Positions 55,603-64,000 of a DNA stretch of 64,000 nucleotides are shown one piece after another; position 1 is the stretch's first letter, and the number at the start of each line of letters is the position of its first letter. Where the stretch lies: the NCBI RefSeq assembly GCF_022664455.2, contig NZ_JAKRKC020000001.1, forward strand, positions 2,981,001-3,045,000. Direction: 5' to 3'. The position numbers and the translations under genes were made by a program. The stretch comes from Actinomadura luzonensis. GTDB taxonomy: Bacteria; Actinomycetota; Actinomycetes; Streptosporangiales; Streptosporangiaceae. The notes beneath the pieces were generated by a model, which made no database searches, was not told where the DNA came from, and saw only the letters and a list, made by a program, of their open reading frames with translations.

Positions 55603-57018
55603 TCAGCTCCTCGTTTTTGCGTACCTTGTAAGCTTACACAGTACGCAAATCCGGGCGACGATGACGGCCAGCCCCGCGAGCCCCGCCACCAGCAACGTGA
55701 TCGACAGCGGCGCCGGGAAGTAGGTGAGCTGCGCCCACGTGACCGTCCGCCCGTTCATCAGGAACGAGGTCCAGTCCGGATAGGACGCCAGCACCAGCAC
55801 CGGGAGCAGGGCCGGCAGCAGCCGGAGCGCGGCCCGCCACCGCGGCCGGCCGGCCCGGCGCGCGGCCCAGCGGCGGGCCCGCAGCACGCCCAGCACCCCG
55901 AGCGCGGCGGCGGCGAGCGCGACCGCCCCCAGGATCGCCTCGTAGAGCTGCCGGTCGCCGCCCGGGACCTCGGGCCTACGTCCCTCGCTGAGAGCGGTCA
56001 GGCCGAGCATGATGGCGTACGTGTCGTCCTGGAGGGCGGCGCTGTTGGTCATGACGGCGAAGCCGTAGCCGGTGCGCGGCGAGATGGCCTCGACCGCCGT
56101 GTACGTGAACAGGTTGCCGGAATGCGTGAGCTGCCCGGTCTCCTGCTCCACGCCCCACCCCATCGCGTACGGCCGGATCGCGATCGGTTTGTGCATCTCC
56201 TCCAGGCTCTGCCGCTTGACCAGCGGCCGGCCGTGGCCCGTCTGGGTGACGAGCCACTTGCCCATGTCGTTCGCGGTGGTGACGACGCCGCCCGAGCCGC
56301 TGCCGTTGAGGAAGGCGGGCAGCTCGGGACGCGGCAGCCAGAGCCCGTAGACCGAGTTGTAGCCGTCGGCGGGGCGGACCTCCTGGTCGCTGACGGCGCT
56401 GGAGGTCATGCCGAGCGGCCCGAAGACGCGGTCGCGCAGGTAGGAGCCGAAGTCCCGGCCGCTCGCCACCTCGACCAGCCGGGCGGCCAGGTCGTAGTTG
56501 ACGTTGCAGTACTCCCAGCGGGTGCCGGGCTCGGCCCGCAGCCGCCCGCCGGCCAGCCGGGCGGTGTAGGCGGCCAGATTGGTCGTCTCCTCCAGCGCGT
56601 TGATGTCCACGGTGGTGTCGGACAGGCCGGAGGTCTGGTTGAGGAGCTGCCGGACGGTGACGCGGGCGGCGCGCGGGTCGGCCATCCGGAAGCCGGGGAG
56701 CTGCGCGGCGACCGGCTCGTCCAGCCGGATCCGGCCGCGCTCGACCAGCGTCATGACCGCCGTCGCGGTGAACGACTTGCTGACCGAGGCCACCCGCATC
56801 GGCGTGTCGGCGGTGACCGGGCGGCCCGCCGAGTCGTGGCCGTACCCGGCGGCGTGCACGACCTGGCCGTCGTGGGTGACGACCACGGACACGCCGGGCA
56901 GGCCGGTGGCGGCCAGGGCGTCGCGCATGTACCCGTCCACGGTGGCCGGGGTGAGCTGGGCGGGCGCCGGGGTGGCCAGCGTGCCGGCGGCGAGGAGGCT
57001 GATCAGGAGCGATTTCAC
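55603..57018 (-). CDS. Serine hydrolase (beta-lactamase/DD-peptidase family) with C-terminal membrane segments
   Basis: A 471-residue exported protein. The signal segment is 1-20, then a class C beta-lactamase-like domain (about 22-350) with catalytic SxxK in RVASVSKSFTATAVMTLVER, Tyr motif in EYCNVNYDLAARLVEVASGR and a third-motif region near LTHSGNLFTY. Residues about 360-465 add three hydrophobic helices (LYEAILGAVALAAAALGVLG, LRLLPALLPVLVL, ITLLVAGLAGLAVIVARICV). The activity could be peptidase or esterase. The last 16 codons lie within a 34-bp palindrome; the stop is 2 bp from the next start on the same strand. Confidence 0.87.
   Translation of the reverse strand: MKSLLISLLAAGTLATPAPAQLTPATVDGYMRDALAATGLPGVSVVVTHDGQVVHAAGYGHDSAGRPVTADTPMRVASVSKSFTATAVMTLVERGRIRLDEPVAAQLPGFRMADPRAARVTVRQLLNQTSGLSDTTVDINALEETTNLAAYTARLAGGRLRAEPGTRWEYCNVNYDLAARLVEVASGRDFGSYLRDRVFGPLGMTSSAVSDQEVRPADGYNSVYGLWLPRPELPAFLNGSGSGGVVTTANDMGKWLVTQTGHGRPLVKRQSLEEMHKPIAIRPYAMGWGVEQETGQLTHSGNLFTYTAVEAISPRTGYGFAVMTNSAALQDDTYAIMLGLTALSEGRRPEVPGGDRQLYEAILGAVALAAAALGVLGVLRARRWAARRAGRPRWRAALRLLPALLPVLVLASYPDWTSFLMNGRTVTWAQLTYFPAPLSITLLVAGLAGLAVIVARICVLCKLTRYAKTRS
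55616..55649. promoter_or_regulatory. 34-bp palindrome at the end of the serine hydrolase gene (likely TetR operator)
   Basis: TTTGCGTAC (55616-55624) and GTACGCAAA (55641-55649) are perfect outer arms. The centre GTAAGCTTAC (55628-55637) is itself a palindrome; only the two 3-bp linkers break symmetry. It lies 15 bp upstream of the coupled membrane-protein/TetR pair. It is inside the 3' coding sequence of the serine hydrolase. Confidence 0.8.
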
Positions 57019-57088
57019 GCCTCAGAACCTAGAAAGGGACACCCCCTTACCGAATCGGCCGTCCGTCCAGAACCACCCCTGACGAAAG

Positions 57089-57559
57089 TCAGGTCTCGCC
57101 GGGCGCGGGCAGCGGGGTGGGCACCGCGTTCTGCATCTGCTGGAAGACCACCGAGGTGCGGAAGCCGACGATCTCCTTGCGCTTGCTCAGCTTGTCCAGC
57201 AGGAACGCGTGCAGGTGGTCGAGGTCCTGCACGGCCACGTGCAGCAGGAAGTCGTCGCCGCCGGCCAGCACGAAGACGCTCAGCACCTCCGGCATGCCGC
57301 CCGCCGACGCCTTGAACGCGTTGATCACCGCCCGGCTCAGCGGCCGGACCTGGACCGAGACCATCGCCTGCGTGCCCCGGTTGAGCGCGGCCGGGTCGAT
57401 GTCGGCGTGGTAGCCGCGGATCACGCCGCGGCGGGTGAGCGAGCGTACCCGTTCGAGACAGGTCGAGGGGGCGATGCCGAGCTGCCTGGCCAGCTCGCGG
57501 TTGGACTGCCGCGCATCCGTTTGGAGCAGCCGCACGATCGCCGAATCAAGTTCGTCCAT
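57089..57559 (-). CDS. Lrp/AsnC-family transcriptional regulator
   Basis: A 156-residue regulator. The N-terminal HTH is MDELDSAIVRLLQTDARQSN, RELARQLGIAPSTCLERVRS, then LTRRGVIRGYHADIDPAALN. The RAM effector domain is VSVQVRPLSRAV...VFVLAGGDDFLLHVAVQDLD...VGFRTSVVFQQMQ, with the conserved GxxD ligand loop. Divergent from an amino-acid permease across 81 bp, so it probably senses an amino acid and controls that permease. Confidence 0.95.
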   Translation of the reverse strand: MDELDSAIVRLLQTDARQSNRELARQLGIAPSTCLERVRSLTRRGVIRGYHADIDPAALNRGTQAMVSVQVRPLSRAVINAFKASAGGMPEVLSVFVLAGGDDFLLHVAVQDLDHLHAFLLDKLSKRKEIVGFRTSVVFQQMQNAVPTPLPAPGET

Positions 57560-57640
57560 GACCGGAGATTCTGCCCTGTCTCCGGCCGGACGGTCGGCTG
57601 ACCCCTCGTGGTGTCGTGCAACTGCTCTACTTTCGAGCCT

Positions 57641-58879
57641 ATGACGCAACAGACGGAAGCTCGCATGACGGCAGGACAGGGCACGGCGCTGCTGGTGGGA
57701 GCGGTGCTCGGGCCAGGCATGCTGGTGCTGCCGCAGCTGGCCGCCGCCGCGGCGGGCCCCGCCTCCGTGCTGGCCTGGGCGGGCCTGCTCGCGCTCAGCG
57801 TGCCCGTCGCGCTGACCTTCGCCGCGCTCGGCGCGCGCTACCCGGACGGCGGGGGAGTGGCGAGCTTCGTCGGGCTCGCCTTCGGCCGGCGCGCCGCCGC
57901 CGTGACCGGCTGGTGGTTCTTCGGCGCGGTGCCCGTCGGCACGGTGGCCGGCGCGATCGGCGGCGGCCGGTACGTCGAGGCGTGCTTCGGCGTGGACGGC
58001 ACCCTCGCCGCCTGGCTCATCATGCTGGCCGCCGTCGCCGCCAACGCCGCCGGCCTCCGCACCTCGGGTTGGCTCCAGCTCGGCTTCGTGCTGCTGCTGG
58101 TCGGGCTGCTGGCCACCGCCGTGATCGTCGCCGCGCCGCACGGACGGGCGGCGAACCTCACCCCGTTCGCCCCGCACGGCGCGGCAGGCGTGGCGAGCGC
58201 GGCCGGGGTGCTCATGTTCGCCTTCGCCGGGTGGGAGGCGGCCAGCCACCTGTCCGCCGAGTTCGCCGACCGCAGGAACGGCCTGGTCCGGGCCACCGTC
58301 GTGACGCTCGCCGTGATCGCCGTGCTCTACCTCGGGGTGTCGCTGACCTCGGTCGGCGTGCTCGGCGCGGACATGAGCGGCGTGCCGCTGACCGGGATGC
58401 TGGAGCTCGGCCTCGGCGGCGCCGCGCGGCCGGTGACCGGGGTGGTGGCGGTGCTGCTGACGTTCGGCGCGGTCAACACCTACCTGGCCGGCGCGGCCCG
58501 GCTCGGCGCGGCCCTGGCCAGGGACGGGGCGCTGCCCTCCTGGTTCGCGGCGGGCGGGGAGGCGGGGCGGACCCCGTACCGGAGCCTCGGGCTGGTGGCG
58601 GCGCTGACGGTGCCGGTGCTGGTGTCGGGGGCCGACCTCGACGTGCTCATGCGGGCCACCTCGGCGTGCCTGACGGCGGTCACGGCGGCGGGCGTGGTGG
58701 CCGCGGTCCGGATGTTGCCGGCGGGCCGGCACCGCGGCACCGCCGTGGCGGGGGCCGCGCTGTCCGTGGCGGCGCTCGCGTTCTGCGGCGTCTACCTGCT
58801 GGTTCCGGCCGTGTTGGGGCTGGTGGCGGCCGCCGTTCTTACGGCCGGCTCTCGCCGACCGTATAAAAAGGGCATATAA
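57641..58879 (+). CDS. APC-family amino-acid permease
   Basis: A 412-residue polytopic transporter with about eleven to twelve hydrophobic segments. The first helix motif is LLVGAVLGPGMLVLPQLAA (the broken-helix GxG of LeuT-fold permeases), GVASFVGLAFGRRAAAVTGW follows, and helix 6 is LMFAFAGWEAASHLSAEFAD, with FAGWE typical of the APC superfamily. It resembles YjeH/aromatic-type APC proteins that can act in export. ATG 57641; divergent from the Lrp regulator. Confidence 0.9.
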   Translation: MTQQTEARMTAGQGTALLVGAVLGPGMLVLPQLAAAAAGPASVLAWAGLLALSVPVALTFAALGARYPDGGGVASFVGLAFGRRAAAVTGWWFFGAVPVGTVAGAIGGGRYVEACFGVDGTLAAWLIMLAAVAANAAGLRTSGWLQLGFVLLLVGLLATAVIVAAPHGRAANLTPFAPHGAAGVASAAGVLMFAFAGWEAASHLSAEFADRRNGLVRATVVTLAVIAVLYLGVSLTSVGVLGADMSGVPLTGMLELGLGGAARPVTGVVAVLLTFGAVNTYLAGAARLGAALARDGALPSWFAAGGEAGRTPYRSLGLVAALTVPVLVSGADLDVLMRATSACLTAVTAAGVVAAVRMLPAGRHRGTAVAGAALSVAALAFCGVYLLVPAVLGLVAAAVLTAGSRRPYKKGI

Positions 58880-58949
58880 ACGGCGAGAGGCGCCGTCAGG
58901 CGGGCACCAACTCATCGTCACCGGGACGGCGCGATGTCGGGAGGGTGCG

Positions 58950-60821
58950 ATGACGCAGCACGCCAAGTACGAGGAATCCAGGGCGGTCGGCGAGCAGGCG
59001 CGCGAGAAGGAGTGGGCCCGGCCCAGCTTCGGCAAGCAGCTCTTCCTCGGCGACTTCCGCCTGGACCTGGTCCACCCGGCGCCGGCGCTGCCCGACGAGG
59101 CCGCCAAGCGCGGCGAGGAGTTCGTCCGGGCCGTGCGCCGCTACCTGGACGCGCACGTCGACCCCGCGCTCATCGAGCGCACCGGGCAGATCCCGGACGA
59201 GGTGGTCAGGGGCCTGGCCGAGCTGGGCGCCTTCGGCATCACGATCGGCGAGGAGTATGGCGGCCTCGGCCTGCCCTACCTGTACTACTGCCGGGCCCTC
59301 ATGCTCGTCGGCTCCTACTGCCCGGCGCTCGCCACGCTGCTGTCGGCGCACCAGTCGATCGGCGTGCCGCAGCCGCTGAAGCTGTTCGGCAGCGAGGAGC
59401 AGAAGCGCGAGTACCTGCCGCGCTGCGCCCGGGGCGAGATCTCGGCGTTCCTGCTCACCGAGCCCGACGTCGGCTCCGACCCGGCCCGCCTGGCCACCAC
59501 CGCCACCCGCGACGGCGACGACTACGTGCTGGACGGCGTCAAGCTGTGGACGACCAACGGCGTCGTGGCCGACCTGCTCGTGGTGATGGCCAGGACCGGC
59601 AAGAAGATCAGCGCGTTCGTGGTCGAGGCCGACTCGCCGGGCATCACGGTCAGGCGGCGCAACGCGTTCATGGGCCTGCGCGGCATCGAGAACGGCGTCA
59701 CCGAGTTCTCCCAGGTCAGGGTGCCGGCCAGGAACCTGATCGGGCGCGAGGGCGAGGGCCTGCGGATCGCCCTCACCACGCTCAACACCGGCCGCCTCTC
59801 GCTGCCCGCCACCTGCGCGGGCAACGCCAAGTGGGCGCTGAAGATCGCCCGCGAGTGGGGCAACGCCCGCGTGCAGTGGGGCCACAACATCGGCCGGCAC
59901 GAGGCCGTCGCCACCAAGCTCGCCTTCATCGCGGCCACCGCGTACGCGCTGGAGGCCGTCATGGAGCTCAACAGCCGCCTGGCCGACGACAAGCGCAACG
60001 ACATCAGGATCGAGGCGGCCCTCGGCAAGCTCTACGCCTCCGAGATGGGCTACCGCATCCTGGACGAACTGGTCCAGATCAGGGGCGGCCGCGGCTACGA
60101 GACCGCCGAGTCGCTGGCCGCCCGCGGCGAGCGCGGCGTGCCGGCCGAGCAGATGCTCCGCGACTCCCGCATCAACCGCATCTTCGAGGGCTCCACCGAG
60201 ATCATGCGCCTGGCGATCACCCGGGAGGCCGTGGACGCGCACCTGTCGGCCGCCGGCGAGCTGATCAACCCGGACGCCTCCCGCCAGGAACGCGCCCAGG
60301 CCCTCCGCCGGGCCGGCCGCTTCTACGCGGGCTGGCTGCCGACGCTGGTCGCCGGCGCGGGCACGCTGCCCGGCGGCTACGGCGCCTTCGGCCCCCTCGC
60401 CGGGCATCTCCGCTTCGTGGAGCGGACCAGCAGGAAGCTGGCCCGGTCCACCTTCTACGGCATGTCCCGCTGGCAGGGCCGGCTGGAGCACCGCCAGGCG
60501 TTCCTCGGGCGGATCGTGGACGTCGGGGCCGAGCTGCTGGCCATGACCGCCGTCTGCGTCAAGGCGGCGGGCGACTCGGCGGACCTCGGGCGGCGGCCGT
60601 ACGAGCTGGCCGACACCTTCTGCCACCAGGCCAGGCTGCGGGTGGAGGCGCTGTTCGACCGGCTCTGGGACAACACCGACGCCCGCGACGCCCGCCTGGC
60701 CGGGTACGTCCTGGAGGGCCGCTACGACTTCGTCGAGGAGGGCGTGCTCGACCCGTCCATCGACGGGCCGTGGATCGGCTCGCCCGAGGGCGGCGAGAAC
60801 GTCCGGCGGAAGATCGTCTGA
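58950..60821 (+). CDS. Large acyl-CoA dehydrogenase (VLCAD/ACAD9-like)
   Basis: A 623-residue flavoprotein, longer than the usual 380. The acyl-CoA dehydrogenase core is residues about 60-430: GAFGITIGEEYGGLGLPYLY, FLLTEPDVGSDPARLATTAT, LWTTNGVVADLLVVMAR, ARVQWGHNIGRHEAVATKLA, IRGGRGYETAESLAARGERG and FEGSTEIMRLAITREAV. A further C-terminal helical domain (about 440-620) is like that of very-long-chain enzymes, which aids membrane association. It likely dehydrogenates long-chain acyl-CoA. GGGAGGG precedes ATG 58950. Confidence 0.93.
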   Translation: MTQHAKYEESRAVGEQAREKEWARPSFGKQLFLGDFRLDLVHPAPALPDEAAKRGEEFVRAVRRYLDAHVDPALIERTGQIPDEVVRGLAELGAFGITIGEEYGGLGLPYLYYCRALMLVGSYCPALATLLSAHQSIGVPQPLKLFGSEEQKREYLPRCARGEISAFLLTEPDVGSDPARLATTATRDGDDYVLDGVKLWTTNGVVADLLVVMARTGKKISAFVVEADSPGITVRRRNAFMGLRGIENGVTEFSQVRVPARNLIGREGEGLRIALTTLNTGRLSLPATCAGNAKWALKIAREWGNARVQWGHNIGRHEAVATKLAFIAATAYALEAVMELNSRLADDKRNDIRIEAALGKLYASEMGYRILDELVQIRGGRGYETAESLAARGERGVPAEQMLRDSRINRIFEGSTEIMRLAITREAVDAHLSAAGELINPDASRQERAQALRRAGRFYAGWLPTLVAGAGTLPGGYGAFGPLAGHLRFVERTSRKLARSTFYGMSRWQGRLEHRQAFLGRIVDVGAELLAMTAVCVKAAGDSADLGRRPYELADTFCHQARLRVEALFDRLWDNTDARDARLAGYVLEGRYDFVEEGVLDPSIDGPWIGSPEGGENVRRKIV

Positions 60822-60824
60822 CAT

Positions 60825-60895
60825 CCGGTCTAGACCGGGTGTGCGCAACCGGCGGCCTTACTGTTGCCGAACCGCAACAGGCCGGTATAGACCGG
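60825..60895. promoter_or_regulatory. Two DasR-like operators upstream of the sugar ABC importer
   Basis: CCGGTCTAGACCGG (60825-60838, perfect palindrome) and CCGGTATAGACCGG (60882-60895, one broken pair) share the GGTCTAGACC core of the GntR-family regulator DasR. Centres are 57 bp apart. The interval 60822-61046 contains no gene. Confidence 0.75.
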
Positions 60896-61046
60896 ATGGG
60901 GAACGCGGGCTTACGCTGACGCAAACGCGGCGAGCTCCGGAGCGCTCCGGGCTGCTCCGGGCTTCCGCGTGCTCATCCCCCAGGGCGGGTCCGGGCCCAC
61001 TGGTACGGACCAGCGTCACCCGTCCGACGATAAGGCGGTATCTCCA

Positions 61047-62315
61047 GTGAACAACAAGCTTGCGGGCGGCGCCGCTGTCGGCCTCGCCGCGCTGCTGGTC
61101 CTGGCCGGCTGCGGCTCGGAAGGCTCCGGTGGCGGCGGCGGCAACCAGGCCTCCTCCGGCGGCCAGGTCACGCTCAAGATGGTCGCCGCCGACTACGGCG
61201 ACGGCCCCGGCAAGCCGAACTCGGGCGAGACGTTCTGGAAGGGCGTCGTGGACGAGTTCCAGGCCGCCAACCCGAACATCAAGGTCGACGTCCAGGTCAT
61301 CAACTGGAACGACATCGACAAGCAGGTCGCCACCATGGTCCAGAACGGCCAGGTGCCCGACATCCTGCAGACCGGCGACTACTCCGGCTTCGTCAAGGAC
61401 AACCTGCTCTACAAGGTCGACGAGGTGCTGTCGCCGAACGTCTCCGGCGACCTGCTGCAGAAGTTCGCCGACTTCGGCAAGGTGGACGGCACCGCGTACG
61501 GCATCCCGTTCGTCTCCTCCGCCCGCGCCCTGTTCTACAACAAGGACCTGTTCGGCAAGGCCGGCATCAACGAGCCGCCCAAGACCTGGGACGAGCTCAA
61601 GGCCGCCGCCGAGAAGCTGAAGGCGGCCGGCGTGACCCAGCCGTTCGGCCTGCCGCTCGGCCAGGAGGAGGCCCAGGCCGAGTCGTTCCTGTGGATGCTC
61701 GGCAACGGCGGCGGCTACAAGGACGCCTCCGGCAAGTGGGCGATCAACTCCGCGCCGAACGTCGAGACCTTCACCTACCTCAAGGGCCTGGTCGACGCCG
61801 GCCTGACCACCCCGAACCCCGGCACCAAGGACCGCAAGACGGTCTGGGAGGACTTCGGCGCCGGCAAGGTCGGCATGGTCAACGGCGGCCCCATGTCGAT
61901 CCCGATCTTCGACGCGGCCGGCCTGAAGAACTACGGCGTCGCGCCCATTCCCGGCAAGTCCGGCCCGCTCGACACCACGCTCGGCGTCATGGACTGGATC
62001 ATGGCGTTCAACAAGAACGGCCACGCCGCCGAGATCAAGAAGTTCTTCGACTTCTTCTACACCGGCAACGCCGCGCAGAAGATCTCCGACACGTACAAGC
62101 TGCTGCCCGTCACCAACAGCGGCATCAAGAAGCTGTCGGGCGACGAGAAGCTCAAGCCGTTCCTGGACGCGCTGCCCAACGCCAGCTTCTACCCGTTCCA
62201 GGACCCCAAGTGGGCCGAGGTGAACCCGGCGATCAAGCAGACCATCGGCGGAGCCGTCAAGGAGGACCCGGCCAAGGTCCTCGGCGAGCTGCAGAAGGTC
62301 GCCGAGGCGGGCTGA
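61047..62315 (+). CDS. Carbohydrate ABC transporter solute-binding lipoprotein
   Basis: A 422-residue extracellular lipoprotein (family 1 solute-binding protein). The signal is LAALLVLAGCGSE with lipobox L-A-G-C. After a Gly/Ser linker (residues about 25-40), VTLKMVAADYGDGPGKPNSG starts domain 1; QVATMVQNGQVPDILQTGDY and PFVSSARALFYNKDLFGKAG follow, then AGKVGMVNGGPMSIPIFDAA. GTG 61047 is the start. Two DasR-like sites lie in its leader. Two permease genes follow, and the ATPase is not in this window, as is usual for MsiK-dependent sugar importers. Sugar not determinable; amino sugars would fit DasR. Confidence 0.92.
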   Translation: MNNKLAGGAAVGLAALLVLAGCGSEGSGGGGGNQASSGGQVTLKMVAADYGDGPGKPNSGETFWKGVVDEFQAANPNIKVDVQVINWNDIDKQVATMVQNGQVPDILQTGDYSGFVKDNLLYKVDEVLSPNVSGDLLQKFADFGKVDGTAYGIPFVSSARALFYNKDLFGKAGINEPPKTWDELKAAAEKLKAAGVTQPFGLPLGQEEAQAESFLWMLGNGGGYKDASGKWAINSAPNVETFTYLKGLVDAGLTTPNPGTKDRKTVWEDFGAGKVGMVNGGPMSIPIFDAAGLKNYGVAPIPGKSGPLDTTLGVMDWIMAFNKNGHAAEIKKFFDFFYTGNAAQKISDTYKLLPVTNSGIKKLSGDEKLKPFLDALPNASFYPFQDPKWAEVNPAIKQTIGGAVKEDPAKVLGELQKVAEAG

Positions 62316-62376
62316 TCGTGGCCGGCCCGGCTCCCTCCACGGGGAGCCGGGCCGACTTCATGATGGAAGGTCTTCA

Positions 62377-63261
62377 ATGAAAAGGTTGCGCGCCCTCGAA
62401 CCCGTCGCCTGGGTCGGGCCGGCCGTGGTGCTCATCGCGGTGGTCGTGCTCTGGCCGGTGATCGAGATGATCAGGTCGTCGTTCCTCAAGATCAGCCGGT
62501 TCGGCGTGGTCCAGGGCGGCAACGGCTGGGCGAACTACGACAAGCTGGTCAGCGAGAAGGACTTCGCGGACATCATGGTCCGCAGCGTGATCTGGGTGGT
62601 CGCGGTCGTCGCGCTCACCGTGCTGATCTCCCTGGCCCTCGCCCAGCTCTTCAACCAGCGCTTCCCGCTGCGCAAGCTGGCCCGCTGGGCGCTCATCGCC
62701 CCCTGGGCGGCGTCCGTGCTGATGACGGCGATCATCTTCAAGTGGATGCTCGACCCCGAGGTGGGCGTGATCAACCAGATCCGCCTCAAGCTCGGCCTCA
62801 TCGACGCCATGGGCGGCGCGGCGGCCGACCAGCTCGGCGACGCCTCCACGGCCATGCCGTGGCTGGTGTTCGTGGCGGTGTTCGTGTCCGTGCCGTTCAC
62901 CACGTACGCGCTGCTCGCCGGCCTCGCCACCATCCCCGGCGACGTCTACGAGGCGGCCAGGATGGACGGCGCCGGACGGTTCCGTACGTACTGGTCGATC
63001 ACGCTGCCGCTGCTGCGCCCCGCGCTCACCGTGGCGGCGCTGATCAACGTGATGAACGTCTTCAACAGCTTCCCGATCATCTGGGCGATGACCCACGGGC
63101 AGCCCGGCTACTCCACGGCCACCTCGACGATCCTCATGTTCATCCTCAAGAGCTCCGACATCGGCGAGTCGGCCGCCATGTCCGTGGTCAACTTCGGCAT
63201 GGTCATCGTGCTGACCGTGATCTTCCTGCGGGTGTCGCGGTGGAACAAGGAGGTGGCGTGA
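62377..63261 (+). CDS. Sugar ABC transporter permease (MalF-like)
   Basis: A 294-residue inner-membrane permease with six hydrophobic helices. The EAA coupling loop is YEAARMDGAGRFRTYWSITL followed by PLLRPALTV. VGPAVVLIAVVVLWPVIEMI is TM1. It forms a heterodimer with the next gene product, whose ATG overlaps this stop (TGATG), implying coupled translation. Part of the importer whose binding protein precedes it by 61 bp. Confidence 0.95.
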   Translation: MKRLRALEPVAWVGPAVVLIAVVVLWPVIEMIRSSFLKISRFGVVQGGNGWANYDKLVSEKDFADIMVRSVIWVVAVVALTVLISLALAQLFNQRFPLRKLARWALIAPWAASVLMTAIIFKWMLDPEVGVINQIRLKLGLIDAMGGAAADQLGDASTAMPWLVFVAVFVSVPFTTYALLAGLATIPGDVYEAARMDGAGRFRTYWSITLPLLRPALTVAALINVMNVFNSFPIIWAMTHGQPGYSTATSTILMFILKSSDIGESAAMSVVNFGMVIVLTVIFLRVSRWNKEVA

Positions 63262-64000
63262 TGGCCGTCGAGACCGCGCCCCGGCAGACCCGTCCCCATC
63301 CGCACGCCCGGACCCGGGGGCCCGTCGTGCGGCGCATGCCGAAGCTCAAGACCGTGCTCGTCGCGGCCCTCGCCTACGTCATCGCGCTGATCTTCCTGTT
63401 CCCGTACGTGGTGATGCTGCTCACCTCGCTGCGGGCCCAGGACTCGCTGCGCGAGGTGACGTTCTGGCCGGACGAGTGGGTGTGGTCGAACCTGGCCAAC
63501 TTCTGGAGCAGCGGCCTCGCCGGGAACCTCTGGGTCACGATCAAGGTGGCCGCCGGCTCGACCGTGCTGGTGCTCCTGGTGGCGCTGCCGGCCGCGTACT
63601 ACTCGGCCCGGCACCGCTTCAGGGGACGGACCGCGTTCCTGATCCTGGTGCTGATTACCCAGATGTTCCAGCCGACCGCCATGCTGGTCGGCATCTACCG
63701 CGAGTTCTACCAGTTCGGGCTGGTCGACACGATCTGGTCGCTGATCCTGGTCAACGGCGGCTTCAACCTGGCGTTCGCGGTGTGGATCCTCAACGCCTAC
63801 TTCGCCTCGATCCCGCGCGAGCTGGAGGAGGCGGCGTTCATCGACGGCAACGGGCGCTTCGGCGCGCTGTTCCGCATCACGCTGCCGCTCGCCATGCCCG
63901 GGGTCATCACGGCGCTGATCTTCACGTTCATCGCGGCGTGGAACGAGTTCGTGGTCGCCCTCACGCTGACCACGACGCCCGAGAGGCAGCCGCTCACCGT
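63261..64000 (+). CDS. Sugar ABC transporter permease (MalG-like), cut by window edge
   Basis: About 246 codons are present, beginning MAVETAPRQTRPHPHARTRG at ATG 63261. TM1 is VLVAALAYVIALIFLFPYVV, and the start of the MalG signature follows (LLTSLRAQDSL...). The EAA loop is LEEAAFIDGNGRFGALFRIT. The C-terminal about 25-30 residues lie beyond the window. Start overlaps the preceding stop by 1 nt. Confidence 0.94.
   Translation, partial: MAVETAPRQTRPHPHARTRGPVVRRMPKLKTVLVAALAYVIALIFLFPYVVMLLTSLRAQDSLREVTFWPDEWVWSNLANFWSSGLAGNLWVTIKVAAGSTVLVLLVALPAAYYSARHRFRGRTAFLILVLITQMFQPTAMLVGIYREFYQFGLVDTIWSLILVNGGFNLAFAVWILNAYFASIPRELEEAAFIDGNGRFGALFRITLPLAMPGVITALIFTFIAAWNEFVVALTLTTTPERQPLT

Overview
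This is 64 kb of chromosome from a high-GC actinomycete. The support is pervasive G/C in third codon positions, frequent GTG/TTG starts, 4-base GTGA/ATGA gene overlaps, an IdeR-like DtxR regulator, class F sortases, WXG100-like proteins, a YbaB protein, PAS/GAF/PP2C/ATPase phosphatases and several apparently leaderless genes. The gene set (serC, a citrate synthase 2 divergent from pdxH, rlmB, tRNA-Thr, UdgX) fits a filamentous actinomycete such as a member of the Streptosporangiales, but I cannot name the species from the sequence. Most genes are housekeeping, catabolic or regulatory. No CRISPR array, rRNA operon or biosynthetic core enzyme is visible.

Layout. 1-3.6 kb: a partial ohr gene, an alpha/beta hydrolase with an expanded repeat tract, an HxlR regulator, rlmB and tRNA-Thr(TGT). 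3.6-6.35 kb: a decayed integrative element in the 3' end of that tRNA. It has a degenerate second copy of the tRNA end, paired arm-type repeats at both ends, a spdB-like gene fused by deletion to the 3' half of a tyrosine integrase gene, a SMI1/KNR4 (SUKH) gene and one unknown gene. 6.5-12.2 kb: an MFS pump with divergent TetR regulator, an ECF sigma factor with a CU044_5270-type membrane protein, a GT4 glycosyltransferase and a dihydrofolate-reductase-fold protein. 12.3-18.1 kb: redox genes with AraC and HxlR regulators (two SDRs, an FAD oxidoreductase, a flavodoxin-like protein, a quinone-oxidoreductase-like enzyme). 18.2-19.9 kb: YbaB converging on a WXG100-like pair. 20-28.4 kb: a secreted GH16-ricin glucanase under a LacI-type operator, an oxidoreductase, an orphan histidine kinase, a CPA1 antiporter, a secreted TAP-like peptidase, a methyltransferase and a CGNR protein.

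28.4-34.7 kb: a CHRD protein, a three-gene operon of very small proteins (one with a ClpX-type zinc finger plus HTH), a large GT2 enzyme and a cobalt/nickel ECF importer (CbiM-PDGLE, CbiQ, CbiO). 34.8-43.4 kb: a STAS protein, SDR plus crotonase, rhomboid, serC, citrate synthase, pdxH, an MFS protein, UdgX and an IdeR-like repressor. 43.5-47.9 kb: a PP2C phosphatase, a hydrolase and an acyl-CoA dehydrogenase. 48.0-53.2 kb: an alternating cassette of two surface proteins and two class F sortases, with a fifth gene of unknown function. 53.2-60.8 kb: a thiolase behind a perfect palindrome, a TetR/membrane protein/serine hydrolase group with a 34-bp palindrome, an Lrp regulator divergent from an APC permease, and a large acyl-CoA dehydrogenase. 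60.8-64 kb: DasR-like operators ahead of a carbohydrate ABC importer cut by the window edge.

The most distinctive items are the sortase/substrate cassette, the internally deleted tRNA-Thr element and the group of well-formed palindromic operators. Functions are inferred by recognising family motifs by eye. No database search was run.
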